A DNA stretch of 64,000 bases from Erodium maritimum (lineage: Eukaryota; Streptophyta; Magnoliopsida; Geraniales; Geraniaceae): the NCBI GenBank assembly GCA_963921825.1, contig OY997588.1:55002803-55066802 (forward strand), given 5' to 3'. A program made the translations under genes and the position numbers. The notes beneath the pieces were generated by a model. The model was not told the origin of the DNA. It did no database searches and saw nothing but the letters and a program-made list of their open reading frames with translations. Position 1 is the stretch's first letter. Each line of letters starts with the position of its first letter. Positions 48,801 to 57,734 of this stretch are shown here, piece by piece.

Positions 48801-50789
48801 ATCATATGGTTCAACGCCAACCAGATACGGCGAACTAATCCGATGCTGAACAAATCTGTCGAGCTAATTAGAAACTGACCAAATCCGCTGCCATAAACTG
48901 ATTTGGTTCTTGGTTTAGAGATAAAACCCACTATTTCTTCTTTTTCTATTTCATGAATTTGTCCTCTTCAATAGTTTTCGGTTCTGGGTTTAGAGACATA
49001 ACCCACTGTTTTTTTCTTTTCTAACTCATGAGTTTCTCATGTTGAGTAGTTGTTCTTGTTCTGGGTTTTGCAGCTCCGTGTAGCTTTTTTGTTTCTTTTG
49101 ACTTATGTGAATAGAGTGAGATCAAGATTTTTTCCCCTTTTTAATTGTTTTTGGGCTTTTAGCTAAGACAGATTGTCAGTGTGCCTGCTTCTTTTTGTTT
49201 CCTTTTTTCTTCTCTGCAATGGATAATGGTAATGGATGAAAAGATCGAAGACACCTTCTGGAGGTGTTAACAAAATCTACGAATAACAAAATATGGTGAA
49301 GTAAAATTTTGAAACCTATGGATGTAGAAAAGTAAACAAAGGAATTTTGGTAGATATTTAAAGTTTTCGTAGGGAAATGTTAACATTCTTATTTTCAGGC
49401 GTTGGAAAAATTCGTCCAGTTAATGGTGAGAAAGAAGAATGAACAGTAATGTGAAGGATATTTTAGCCATTTCACATAATTTGTAACAGAGTTGGAGTTG
49501 GTGATTTTTAACAGTTCAATACGTGTTACACTTTAAAGTTCAGGGTAGTGAACTGTCATTTCCCCTATTTAAAGAGGTGCTATCCTTCTGCAATAGCAGC
49601 AATGTTGATGATGAATTGGCCAAAATTATAAATATATTGAAGATAAATTGTAATTGCATTACTTTTGATGTAAAGAATATAAGTTGTGGTGTGCCTATGG
49701 ATCCATCAGTGTCCTGGATTTTTATATGCCATTTGAATTAGTTGTTCTTGTATGATACGGTTAATTCACAATTATTTTGCTCTCAAGTGCTTATTAAGGT
49801 GTTTTACTGTTTTGACTTGAGCTGCTTCTCGTGCAATTGCAGTTTAGAGAAAACAGGCATCAAGGCATAGGTAGGTGTCTTGTTCGGGAGTACAGAATGG
49901 TTTGTCATGTCTTGCAAGGAGAAGTCAGCAGAGATTTTCTAGAGGTTTTTAAGCAAACTCTGTTGACTGTATTTTATTTCATTTCCCATGCTTGAAAAAT
50001 AAAAACAACTTTGGAATATTTCATGTTCATATGCAGGGTTGCAGAGCACTTCTATTGGATAAGGATAAGAACCCAAAGGTTAGACAGATTCTATTTCTCT
50101 ATTACTACATTCTATTTCTCTATTACTACACTGCATTATTGACCTGGTAAAAGTTTCTAGGGATTGCCCAAGATGTAAAAACACTAGTATAGGAATACAC
50201 TGAAGTATAAGAACCCAAAAAGTGCACTGAAGTTTTGTCCACAAACGAAAACATGCATAAACTTTTGTCCACCAACCTTTTTAGTAAAACGTAACAGGTT
50301 AATTGTCGAAAACTACCCTAAAGTATTGCCCACACAACTATAGAATGCATTATGAATTCCCCACACAACTTTAGAATGCATTATGTATTGCCCACAAATC
50401 TATTGAATCCGCAAAAAACTGCCCAGACCATTCATTCTGTTACGTTTTTCTAAAAAAGTCGGTGGACATTACTTCAGTTTGCACCCACAAAGCATGGACA
50501 AAAGTTTATGCATGTTTTTGTTTGTGGAGAAACTTCAGTGCACTTTTTGACAATTAGCCCATAATTGAAGTATCAATAAAAATTCAGATTTCCCGAATAT
50601 AAACATACCGGTACAGCAAAGTATGTTAAATGGGCTAATATTTTGTTTCTTGTCCAGTGGGAGCCATCAAAATTGGAGCTTCTGAGTGACAAGATGGTTG
50701 ATTGGTACTTCTCCAAGGTGGATGAATGGGAAGATATAATTTTCCCCGCTCGATCCAACTTGCCTGCATCCGCCATCGCAAAGCTTTAA
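36202..50789 (+). CDS. CHY1: 3-hydroxyisobutyryl-CoA hydrolase, peroxisomal (CHY1 type)
   Basis: Crotonase-fold enzyme that releases CoA from 3-hydroxyisobutyryl-CoA in valine breakdown. Fourteen coding exons: 36202-36237, 36575-36655, 37363-37431, 39672-39735, 40012-40091, 40417-40500, 42160-42244, 43387-43472, 44824-44945, 46697-46757, 47361-47459, 49843-49944, 50037-50078, 50658-50789. All introns are GT-AG and phases join without a break, giving 380 residues, close to Arabidopsis CHY1. Key blocks: ITLNRP-like [14 protein letters not shown]; oxyanion loop CAGGD (69-73); [20 protein letters not shown] (117-136); [16 protein letters not shown] with catalytic E144 and D152. The C-terminus AKL is a PTS1 signal, so the enzyme should act in peroxisomes. 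The ATG at 36202 opens the only frame that joins exon 2; ATGs at 36103 and 36125 lie upstream and could be leader uORFs. Loss of CHY1 in Arabidopsis impairs peroxisomal beta-oxidation. Intact and probably functional. Confidence 0.95.
36926..37225. mobile_element. MITE in CHY1 intron 2
   Basis: Left arm AAAAGTTTTGTCCACATGG then CACTGAGTTTAAAAGTGGAC; the right arm reversed reads AAAAATTGTCCACATGC then CATTGAGTTTAAAAGTGGAC. About 300 bp, non-coding, MULE-like in style. Ends approximate. Confidence 0.75.
38224..39574 (+). mobile_element. Non-autonomous copia-like LTR element (LARD/TRIM type) in CHY1 intron 3
   Basis: Two ~174-bp LTRs (38224-38397 and 39402-39574) with a 5-bp target duplication TTCTT (38219-38223, 39575-39579). 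A degenerate tRNA primer site (TTATCAGAGAC) follows the first LTR, and the purine tract GTGAGGGGGAG precedes the second. The core has no gag or pol; it holds short reiterated words (ACTGTTCATC near 38515-38690 and GTTTCGCACCGTCG near 38830-38960). LTRs are about 93-95% alike by eye, so moderately young. Confidence 0.85.
40631..40742 (+). mobile_element. Solo TRIM LTR in CHY1 intron 6
   Basis: TGTTAAAG...TTTTAACA, 112 bp, with a perfect target duplication GAATG (40626-40630, 40743-40747). It resembles the LTRs of the TRIM at 41561-41818. Confidence 0.75.
40853..41139. mobile_element. MITE in CHY1 intron 6
   Basis: Left arm AACTACCCTTAAGTATGCAC; the right arm reversed reads AGCTACCCTTAAGTATGCAC. 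About 287 bp foldback, non-coding. Flanks CATCATA and CATATAA could be a diverged target duplication. Confidence 0.75.
41561..41818 (+). mobile_element. TRIM in CHY1 intron 6
   Basis: LTR-like repeats 41561-41645 and 41718-41818 (TGTTGA...AACA/GACA), a perfect TGGTATCAGAGC primer site at 41646-41657 and the purine tract GCGAGGGGGAG at 41707-41717. Only about 60 bp of core remain between primer site and purine tract. No matching target duplication. Confidence 0.75.
42390..43100. mobile_element. Two micron-like MITEs in (TA)n tracts, CHY1 intron 7
   Basis: Element 1 is about 42419-42774 and element 2 about 42803-43081; each is flanked by long TA runs (42390-42418, 42775-42802, 43082-43098). 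GCAATCAGGTGCGAAC begins element 2 and, reversed, ends element 1, so they share terminal repeats. Both cores are built from reiterated words (CGCAAACCATATT in 1, CTCAAACTATATT in 2) and end in a GGTTCGCAGGTTC- and CACCGTAAG-like block. This matches the micron class of MITEs, which sit in TA microsatellites. Confidence 0.65.
43862..44520 (-). mobile_element. Second copy of the intron-3 LTR element, inverted, CHY1 intron 8
   Basis: The minus-strand text GGGGAGTGTTAAGAGTTTAG matches the purine tract plus LTR start of the element at 38224-39574. LTR-like segments lie at 43862-44014 and 44376-44520; the core is shorter and diverged but keeps the CGATTCTAGGTCAGATTTT-like leader. An older fossil, with an incomplete 5' LTR. 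Confidence 0.7.
45848..46223. mobile_element. MITE with perfect 9-bp duplication, CHY1 intron 9
   Basis: Arms of about 110 bp begin GGGATAATTATCAAAACATG at the left and match the reversed right end (GGGATAATTGTCAAAACATG). The 9-bp duplication TTATATAAA flanks it (45839-45847, 46224-46232), the MULE signature. 376 bp, non-coding, with two AATTTCGTCCAAAAAAA words in the core. Confidence 0.9.
46849..47272. mobile_element. MITE in CHY1 intron 10
   Basis: Left arm GGTATTCACTTTTTGCAATT; reversed right arm GGTATTCACTTTTTGCAATT, inside a longer imperfect foldback of about 110 bp per arm beginning ATAATTGCAAAAA. Non-coding. Confidence 0.8.
47580..48371. mobile_element. Diverged MULE-like foldback, CHY1 intron 11
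   Basis: GCTACCCTAAAGT...ACACACTTCTGTCAG at the left is matched by CTGACAAAAATGTGTGGCT...ACTTTAGGGTAG at the right. The core is extremely AT-rich (47760-48200, built from AATTAATTAAATAATTT words). Left edge approximate; no duplication found. Confidence 0.5.
48372..49842. other. Remainder of CHY1 intron 11
   Basis: Gene-free. The word TTTGTGGACAAAAGTTTAATG near 48667 looks like the end of another MITE of the GTCCAC type, and 48740-49250 has a 5'-UTR-like pyrimidine-rich stretch that could be a transposon core. Ends not resolved. Confidence 0.4.
50200..50566. mobile_element. MITE in CHY1 intron 13
   Basis: Left arm AAAAAGTGCACTGAAGTTTT then CATGCATAAACTTTTGTCCA; reversed right arm AAAAAGTGCACTGAAGTTTC then CATGCATAAACTTTTGTCCA. 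The word TGAAGTAT occurs on both sides (near 50202 and 50567) and may be the target duplication. Confidence 0.8.
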
Positions 50790-51348
50790 TATAATTTGTA
50801 GGAGTTGCATTACTACAACTTGTTCAACACAACCTGAATCCTTTGGAATAATTGTCAATTCTTAGCTTTTCATGCCATGTATCATGAAATTGGAACATCT
50901 GTGATGGTGAAATTACATTTGTAATATGGAATTTGCTTACGAATAAGAACAGTTCATCCAGAATTATACAGATGACTGTATCATTATAAGTTTCAACATG
51001 AATGGAGCATGTGAACTGTGGGGATGAGTATAGTACAACTTTCTTAGGGGTTGGTATGGCCTAAAACCAGGTGTTGAGTATGTACAATAACATTATAGAA
51101 CACCGAAGAATAAGAAAAAAATAATTGCACTACGGATAGTTGGAAAGGATAATTACACTTCACCCTATCTAAGTACGGTGTTTTCCAAATAACTACAGCT
51201 AATTAAAAAAATTGCTTGAATGGTACCTTTACTATTTTAAATTCTCACGCTACTAATTTTTGTTATTTTGTGGATGGAAATTGGTCTAGTGCAACGCAAA
51301 TATTTTAAAACTCCAAAGGGATAGTATGAGAAAACTATCCCTTTTGGA
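50790..51348. other. CHY1 3' flank, no second gene
   Basis: Begins with the CHY1 3' UTR; no poly-A signal can be assigned with confidence. A 19-bp-scale inverted repeat at 51303-51347 (ACTCCAAAGGGATAGT and its complement, separated by a few bases) precedes the LINE tail and could form a hairpin. Confidence 0.5.
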
Positions 51349-54300
51349 GTTTTTTTTTTTGATCGGCAAGTTTTTGGATTTTATAAACCCAATGTTCGAA
51401 AATGAAGATTCGGCCAAGGGCGAACCCTCCAAGAGCAATTACAAACAAAGGAACGTAAAAGTCCCAAATCACAACCTAACTTGACCCGCAAATATTCTTC
51501 AACCTTACTTACAATACAAGTAATCTACCCAAACCAATAAGACCCGAATAACTAGGCTAATTCTAAGTCCACCAACGCAGGAGCAACATAACCTTAATTG
51601 TTCTACCCAAAAACCAATTGAAAATAACATCCAAACGAAACTAAACCTCAACCCTAGTCTTCCAAAAACAACCCCTCGTCCGAAAGGTGTTCAGAACCCA
51701 CCCATAGATGTTTAAAACCAGAAAAAAAAAAACTCCCAAGATTTGTTCATCAACAGCTCCCACCAGCAATATGCTGCAACCACCCCTTGGAACTGTGAGG
51801 TTGAAATATGAACCAAAACCGGCAAAATGCGATTCTGCTGAGCAAAAGAGCCTCCCAAGCACTTAGATTGAGAAGCTTTCAAAAATGCTGGCTCCAAGGA
51901 CCTGTAACAGAAGCAATAAAACCCCATACTGTAGCCAAACCCAATCTGAAAATTTAAACTATAGCTCAAAGTAAACAGACCAAACAAGTAAACACTCAAC
52001 CTAATATTTCCTACCCTCACATACAACTAATTACCTCGAGAAATCCCCACACATAAAACACAACACCCTTCCAGACAAAAGAGCCTCACAAAACTCACAA
52101 TACTCCCCCATCCACCCTCCTACCCACCCCAAAAGAGAACCTCCAGATCACAAAAAACCTTACAGCCGAACGTGTGCCTTGGGATGCAAGGCACCAAACC
52201 AAAGCACTCTTTGTTAACTAGGAGCCAATGGCCTTCACTATAGAGCACAATAGAGGATCATTTATCCAAGTAAGAAAAGAGAAGGAGTGCCCTTCTTTGA
52301 AATTAGCCCATATCAGTTGGTAGGAGTCATTTTGAATCTGGAGAAAAATGCTTTGTGAGGTCTGTAACTTGTTGTGGAAGCAAGCTTGATTCCTACTGAT
52401 CCAAATTCTCCAGATGATAATAGAATAAAGCATTGACCAGTGCTTCCTAGCCCTGTAAGGTCCCAACTAATCCCAGGCTAAAAACCAATTTATGATGGTA
52501 TCTATGAAACCGTCCCAATTCTCCACCATTGTAGACAAAGGTTCCAAACCTCAAAAGTAACACTGGAGCTTAAGAATAGATGATCCAATTCCTCAGGTTC
52601 CTCATTACAAAAGGGGCACCAAATGTTTCCATTATACAAACCTCTGGCAAGAAGAAAACATTTAGTATGCACTCCTTGCATCCACAACAGCCAGGCAAAT
52701 GCAGCCACTTTAGGAGGGAAGATGGGAGCCCAAAGTAGTGCAGGCCAATCAAGTGAGCTACCCAAGACTCATCCAAAAGCTCATACATCTTATGAACTGA
52801 GAAGCCTCTATGATCAGGCACCCAAGATGCTACATCATTTCGCCCATTTAGACTGATAGAATTAATAGCATCACAAAGTAGATTAAATTGATCCATTTCC
52901 CAACCCCTCAGGTCTCTTCTGAAAGTAACAATCCAATCCCCATCAGACTAAAAAGAAGATTAGTAACATCACAAACCTGATTTTTGAGTACTCAGGTGAT
53001 AAAGTCTATGGAACTGAAATTTGAGAGGAAAATCCAGCAACCACTTATCCTCCCAGAAATAGACCGTATTCCTAGAGTTCACCTTCCAGTGAATCCCTAA
53101 AGCTCCAATAGCACTACAAAATTTTGGGCACAACAATAATGATTCCACATGACTAATGAAACTTAGACCATTCTGCAAATAAAAAAATTAGAGAGATCCC
53201 AAACATCACTTTCCCAACTAAACTTAGCACATAGTAGTTGTTTTCAGAGAGAATCATTTTCCAAAGAAAATCCCCACCACCACCTTGCTAGCAGGGATTT
53301 GTTCATAATATGTAAGTTCTTTATCCCCAAACCCCCAACTGATTTTGGTCTGCAAATCAAATTACGTCTGATCTTGTGTAAAACCTTTTTAGTAATAGAA
53401 CCATTCCACAAAAATCTTCTCTACCATTTCTCCATCTCAAGGATAACACTCTTTGGGGATTTAAACAGTGACATGTAATATAATGGAAGAGAGCTCAGAG
53501 AAGACTTGATCAAGGTGATCCTGCCTCCAAAGGTTCAACTTCTTTTTGAATCTATCGATCACAAGCTCCTAGGTCTTCTTTCTACTTGGATTAGCTCCCA
53601 ATTGGAAGCCAAGATAATCAAAAGGGATCTCCATAGCTGAGCATCCCATGATCTGAGTGATCTCAAGGACATATATTGTTGAAGCATTTAGAACAAGAAC
53701 TTTGGATTTTTGGAAATTGATTTTCAAACCAGTGGCTTTTTGCAGGCAGTTGAGAGTGTGTTTGAGATTTATAGCATGTTGAATACCTGCCTCAATAAAG
53801 ATTAGGGTATCGTCTGCAAACTGGAGGTGAGAGATCTCATGCCCTTGATTGTTGCATTTAATGCCTGAACACAGATTATTTTGTATCCTTTTAACCATAA
53901 GCTGGTGAAGACTCTCAGCTAATAATGCAAACAAAATGGAGATAATGAGCACCCCTGTCTAAACACTCTCAAGAGATAAAAATCATCTGATGGAGACCCA
54001 TTTATTAGAACAGATGACCAAGCATTAATGCACATAGCCATCCAAGAAATCTTGAAAATATGCTTATCCATAGACCAAGCATTAATGCACCCCTGTCCAA
54101 AACCCATAGTTTTCAGAATATTCAAGAGAGCCCCCCAGTTGATGTGATCATATGCTTTTTCAAAGTACATCTTGAAAATAATAACCTCATGCCATGAACT
54201 TTTGATGGAGTGAAGAAGTTCTGATGCAATTAATATCTCATCTAGAATTTGTCTCCCTGAAATGAAGCCAGATTGAACATCATGCACCAAGTAATTCATG

Positions 54301-54834
54301 ACTGATTTTAATCTTGTGGCCAACACTTTTGAGATGATTTTATAAACACTGCTGATGAGGCTAATAGGTTTGAATTCTTCAAACGATTAAGGAAAACAAG
54401 TCTTGGGGATGAGAGTGATGAAGGATGAATTTAAACCCTTCCCAAGAGAGCCCCCAAAATAAAAATGTTCCAACCAGGCCAATATCTCAGGCTTAATGAA
54501 ATCCCAACCATTCTGATGAAATCTCATTGTAAAGCCATCATGACCAGGAGCCTTATCCCCATTACATGCTTTAATTGCAGACAAGATCTCCACCTCACTG
54601 AAAGCTTTTTCCAGACCTTGTGACTGAAGAGGAGATAATGATGTAAAAGACAAGGAGGATAAATCAATACAAACTGAAGATGTCTCCAAAAATCTCTCTT
54701 CAAAGTGTTACTTAGCCAAGGCTTTAATCTTAAGTGGAGTAGTGCAGGAAATCCCATCCATCACAATCTGAGAAATCCTTTTTCTAGCATAATTATAGTT
54801 AGCAATAAGATGGAAAAAATTTGTGCACATATCC
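51349..54834 (-). mobile_element. L1-type LINE (minus strand), cut by the gypsy insertion
   Basis: On the minus strand it ends TTGCCGATC plus poly-A at 51349-51361. ORF2 covers the reverse transcriptase and zf-RVT region. The upstream endonuclease part is not in the window because a gypsy element starts at 54835; the rest of the LINE probably lies beyond 64000. It is of the same broad type as the LINE at 12576 (NYLGFPLGANP there, DYLGFQLGANP here). Confidence 0.88.
52218..54757 (-). pseudogene. LINE ORF2 remnant: reverse transcriptase and zf-RVT
   Basis: Blocks in order on the minus strand: SAIKACNGDKAPGHDGFTM and SFITLIPKT (RT fingers, 54690-54390); VQSGFISGRQILDEILIASE and IFKMYFEKAYDHINW (54326-54120); HLQFADDTLIFIEAG with the catalytic F-ADD (53830 region); LQKATGLKINFQKSKVLV and FDYLGFQLGANPSR (to 53580); then zf-RVT with WAPIFPPKVAAFAWLLWMQG and CPFCNEEPEELDHLF (52760-52590). 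Frame changes and stops occur around 54390, 53960, 53560 and 52900, so it is dead. A segment near 54020-54090 is internally duplicated (GACCAAGCATTAATGCAC occurs twice). Confidence 0.88.
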
Positions 54835-57495
54835 TGTCACGACCTGAATTCGGTAGAACCGAGCCCGGAACGCGAACGGTGAAACAATAAAACAATTTTC
54901 AAACATTTTAATAAGACGCTTAAAAAACACCACTTTGAGTTAATCAAAATAATATTTTACAACTTAAAATACGTCCAAAACAAGCGGACAAAAACCAAAG
55001 CGTACGTCGCTAAACTCCCAAAAAAAACCGGACTCCCACTCCCAGCTCTTCAAGTTCCGAGAGTTCCCCTAGTCCTCCTCGCGACCAGTACCTGTAGGAA
55101 AATCAGCTAGGGGAGAGTGTTTCGCTCACCACCACGGATACCAGACTGACTACGGCATACTAGCAGAAATGCCGGGAACACCAACAACAAACAAAACACC
55201 AGAGACTACTATCCCAAACTCAAATTAGACTGACGGTCACGCAAAACGACTACTAAACTTTCCCAACCAACTCAAACCCGGACGCGTAATGTAGACCCGA
55301 CACAGCAGTTACGACCTCAACCCAAAACGCAAATAGTAACAACGCATCACCCAAGATCACAAAGGATCGCACACAACAATCAAGATCACAAAGGATCGCA
55401 CTCCAGCTACTCAGTACTGGTCGACCTGTTCGCGACATATACATCAATACTTTTCCGATAGCTGGTCGGAAGGGGAGCCGCCCTTCATCGCAGAAGAATG
55501 CACAACTTTACCGATGGTTAGTCGGAAGGCTAGCCAACCCCCACGCGCGCGACCCCAGGACCCCTTTTCTGTCAGGCGGGCCCCAACCTCCATGCAATCA
55601 CAGTCATCACCCAAGGTTCAACAAATAGCGACAATAATATACGACTAACTACCCCTCAGCAGGACAGTCAGCAACAATACAGGTTTAACACCCCCACCGG
55701 CACACATGGCCACCCACGACACACAAACAGTAACATACGGGTTCAACACCCCAAAGGCACACATGACCACCCACGACACACACACACAGTAACATATGGG
55801 TTCAACATCCCAAAGGCACACATGACCACCCTCATAAACACAACAAGTTACTTAACCTACGGGCACAACCAAAAGCCACCAGTATTTCTATTGTTCGATA
55901 TGTTCACTTATCCTACGACACTACTAAGTGTCACATGCATTTCTATTGTTCGATACGTTCACGTATCCTACGACACCACTAAGTGTCGCCTGCATTTCTA
56001 TTGTTCGATAACTTTACTTATCCTACGACACAACTAAGTGTCACATGCATTTCTACTGTTAACTTTCCCTAGTCAAGGCCGAGATCCGGCTACTTTTCCC
56101 TACCTCGTAACGCTTTCCCCAAAGTCCACGCCCAAGCTCCGGCGTTCTCGCGATCACTCGCCTAGCCTCCCCTTTCCGCTGTCGGCGGCACGATCTAACA
56201 TGAACACAAATTAAAGCACTTTTTAAGTTCGCAGGCAAAGCTGAATTTTAAAGAATTAGACGTCCAAACACAACCCCGATAATGTCGATCACTCCCAAAC
56301 TTCCCAATTACTCGACATTGTCAACAACGGACCCGGAAAGGCCCGATTCGCCCGGCTAGGCGAATCTTCCCGGGATCAGAAAACGCCATTCCGGGGCTCC
56401 GAAAATTCCCGTTTTCGTTTCTACAATCTTAGAATAATTAAAGGGTTCCAATGCAATCGACGGAATAAATTTCCGACTTCCGAGCGTTTAAAGTTTCTAA
56501 ACCCGAAATTTCAAACTTTCACAATTTAATTCCATAATTCGTTCGGGGTGTGAAATATCGATTCGGGGATCATCCAAAACCACCCGAACACGAAAAACCC
56601 GAGACCCGACACGTGGGCCCCACCCAGCCACCATCACCCGTGGGTGGCTGGACCGGTTCACCACAGTGGTGGCCGGTCCTAGCTCCGGCCAGCCACCACC
56701 CACGGTGGCTGAAGCTCCCCCGAGCCTCCGGTCACCGGATTCCGGTCATTTTCGCCCCAAAACGTCCCTAACGAACCCTACACCTCAACTCATCCATATT
56801 TAACTCGTTTAAATACAAACCCTAACTTTCAAACGTACCAAAACGAGAATCAAAAGGGTTCTCACAGTAGGGAATGACGACGGGAGCTCGATTCTACAAC
56901 CGTTGAGACGATCCGTCGGTCGGATTGTCGGGAAATCCTCAAAACCCTAGCTTTCCTTTTCTTTTCTTTTCCTTTTCTCCTTCTCCTTCTTCTCTCTTCT
57001 TTCTCTCCTTTTTTTTTTTGATATGGTCGAACACCCCACATGGTCTTCCTTTTGTTTTGTTGAAAAATAACAACTACCATCACTTGTGTGACAAGTGGCA
57101 AGTGGGTCCCACCTCTTTAAAAAGATATCTTGGTAGATATTTTTCTATCATATTTGGGAAATTCGGCATTCTCGGGCCCCGAACGGGCCCATTTTCCAAG
57201 AAATTACGAAATTTCACGTGCTACAAGAAACGGACCAACTTAGACCCCCTGTAACGACGGCTAAGCTTTTTGGATCCAATACGGGCCTCGAACGGACCAA
57301 AACGTCGCTCGGTTGACTTTTCCGGCAAAAAGTCAACCTTTCCCAAATTGGTCAAAAAGTTGCCCTGAGTCCCCCAGAACTCACTTTGGTCGATATCGGG
57401 GTCAAATTTAGGTTCATTTAGGTGTCTTTCCCAAAAAATTAATTTTCCTGTTTTTCCGCCGATTTGACTAGCGTTGACCGGGAGCAGTTCTTACA
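54835..57495 (-). repeat. 3' LTR of the gypsy element (2661 bp)
   Basis: Starts TGTCAC and ends TTCTTACA on the plus strand, i.e. TGTAAG...GTGACA in element orientation. Contains tandem arrays at about 55680-55830 and 55880-56060 (units ~56-60 bp, with TGCATTTCTATTGTTCGATA). The conserved hairpin near 55111-55130 is degraded here. The two LTRs also differ by one short length change. Confidence 0.93.
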
Positions 57496-57513
57496 ATCTA
57501 CCCCCCTTAAAGG
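57496..57513 (-). other. Polypurine tract
   Basis: On the minus strand CCTTTAAGGGGGGTAGAT lies directly before the 3' LTR, the position where plus-strand DNA synthesis starts in LTR elements. Confidence 0.85.
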
Positions 57514-57734
57514 AATTTCGTCCGTGAAATTTAAAATAAACGTACCTCAGGAGTCTAACAGATCGGGGTACTTCGCGCGAACCTCGTCCTCGCGCTCCCA
57601 AGTCGACTCGGCCTCGTGGTGTCGCCACTGCACCCGTACTAGGCGAATAACCTTGCCACGCAGGACCTGCTCTCGTGTGTCCCTGATTCGAACCGACTGC
57701 TCCTCATAAGAGACATCGTCAGCCACCTCAATAT

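Noticed and set aside
55822-56037. 71-codon plus-strand frame repeated identically at 63522-63737
   Set aside because: Both lie at the same position in the two LTRs of one gypsy element and run antisense to it; identity reflects recent LTR duplication.
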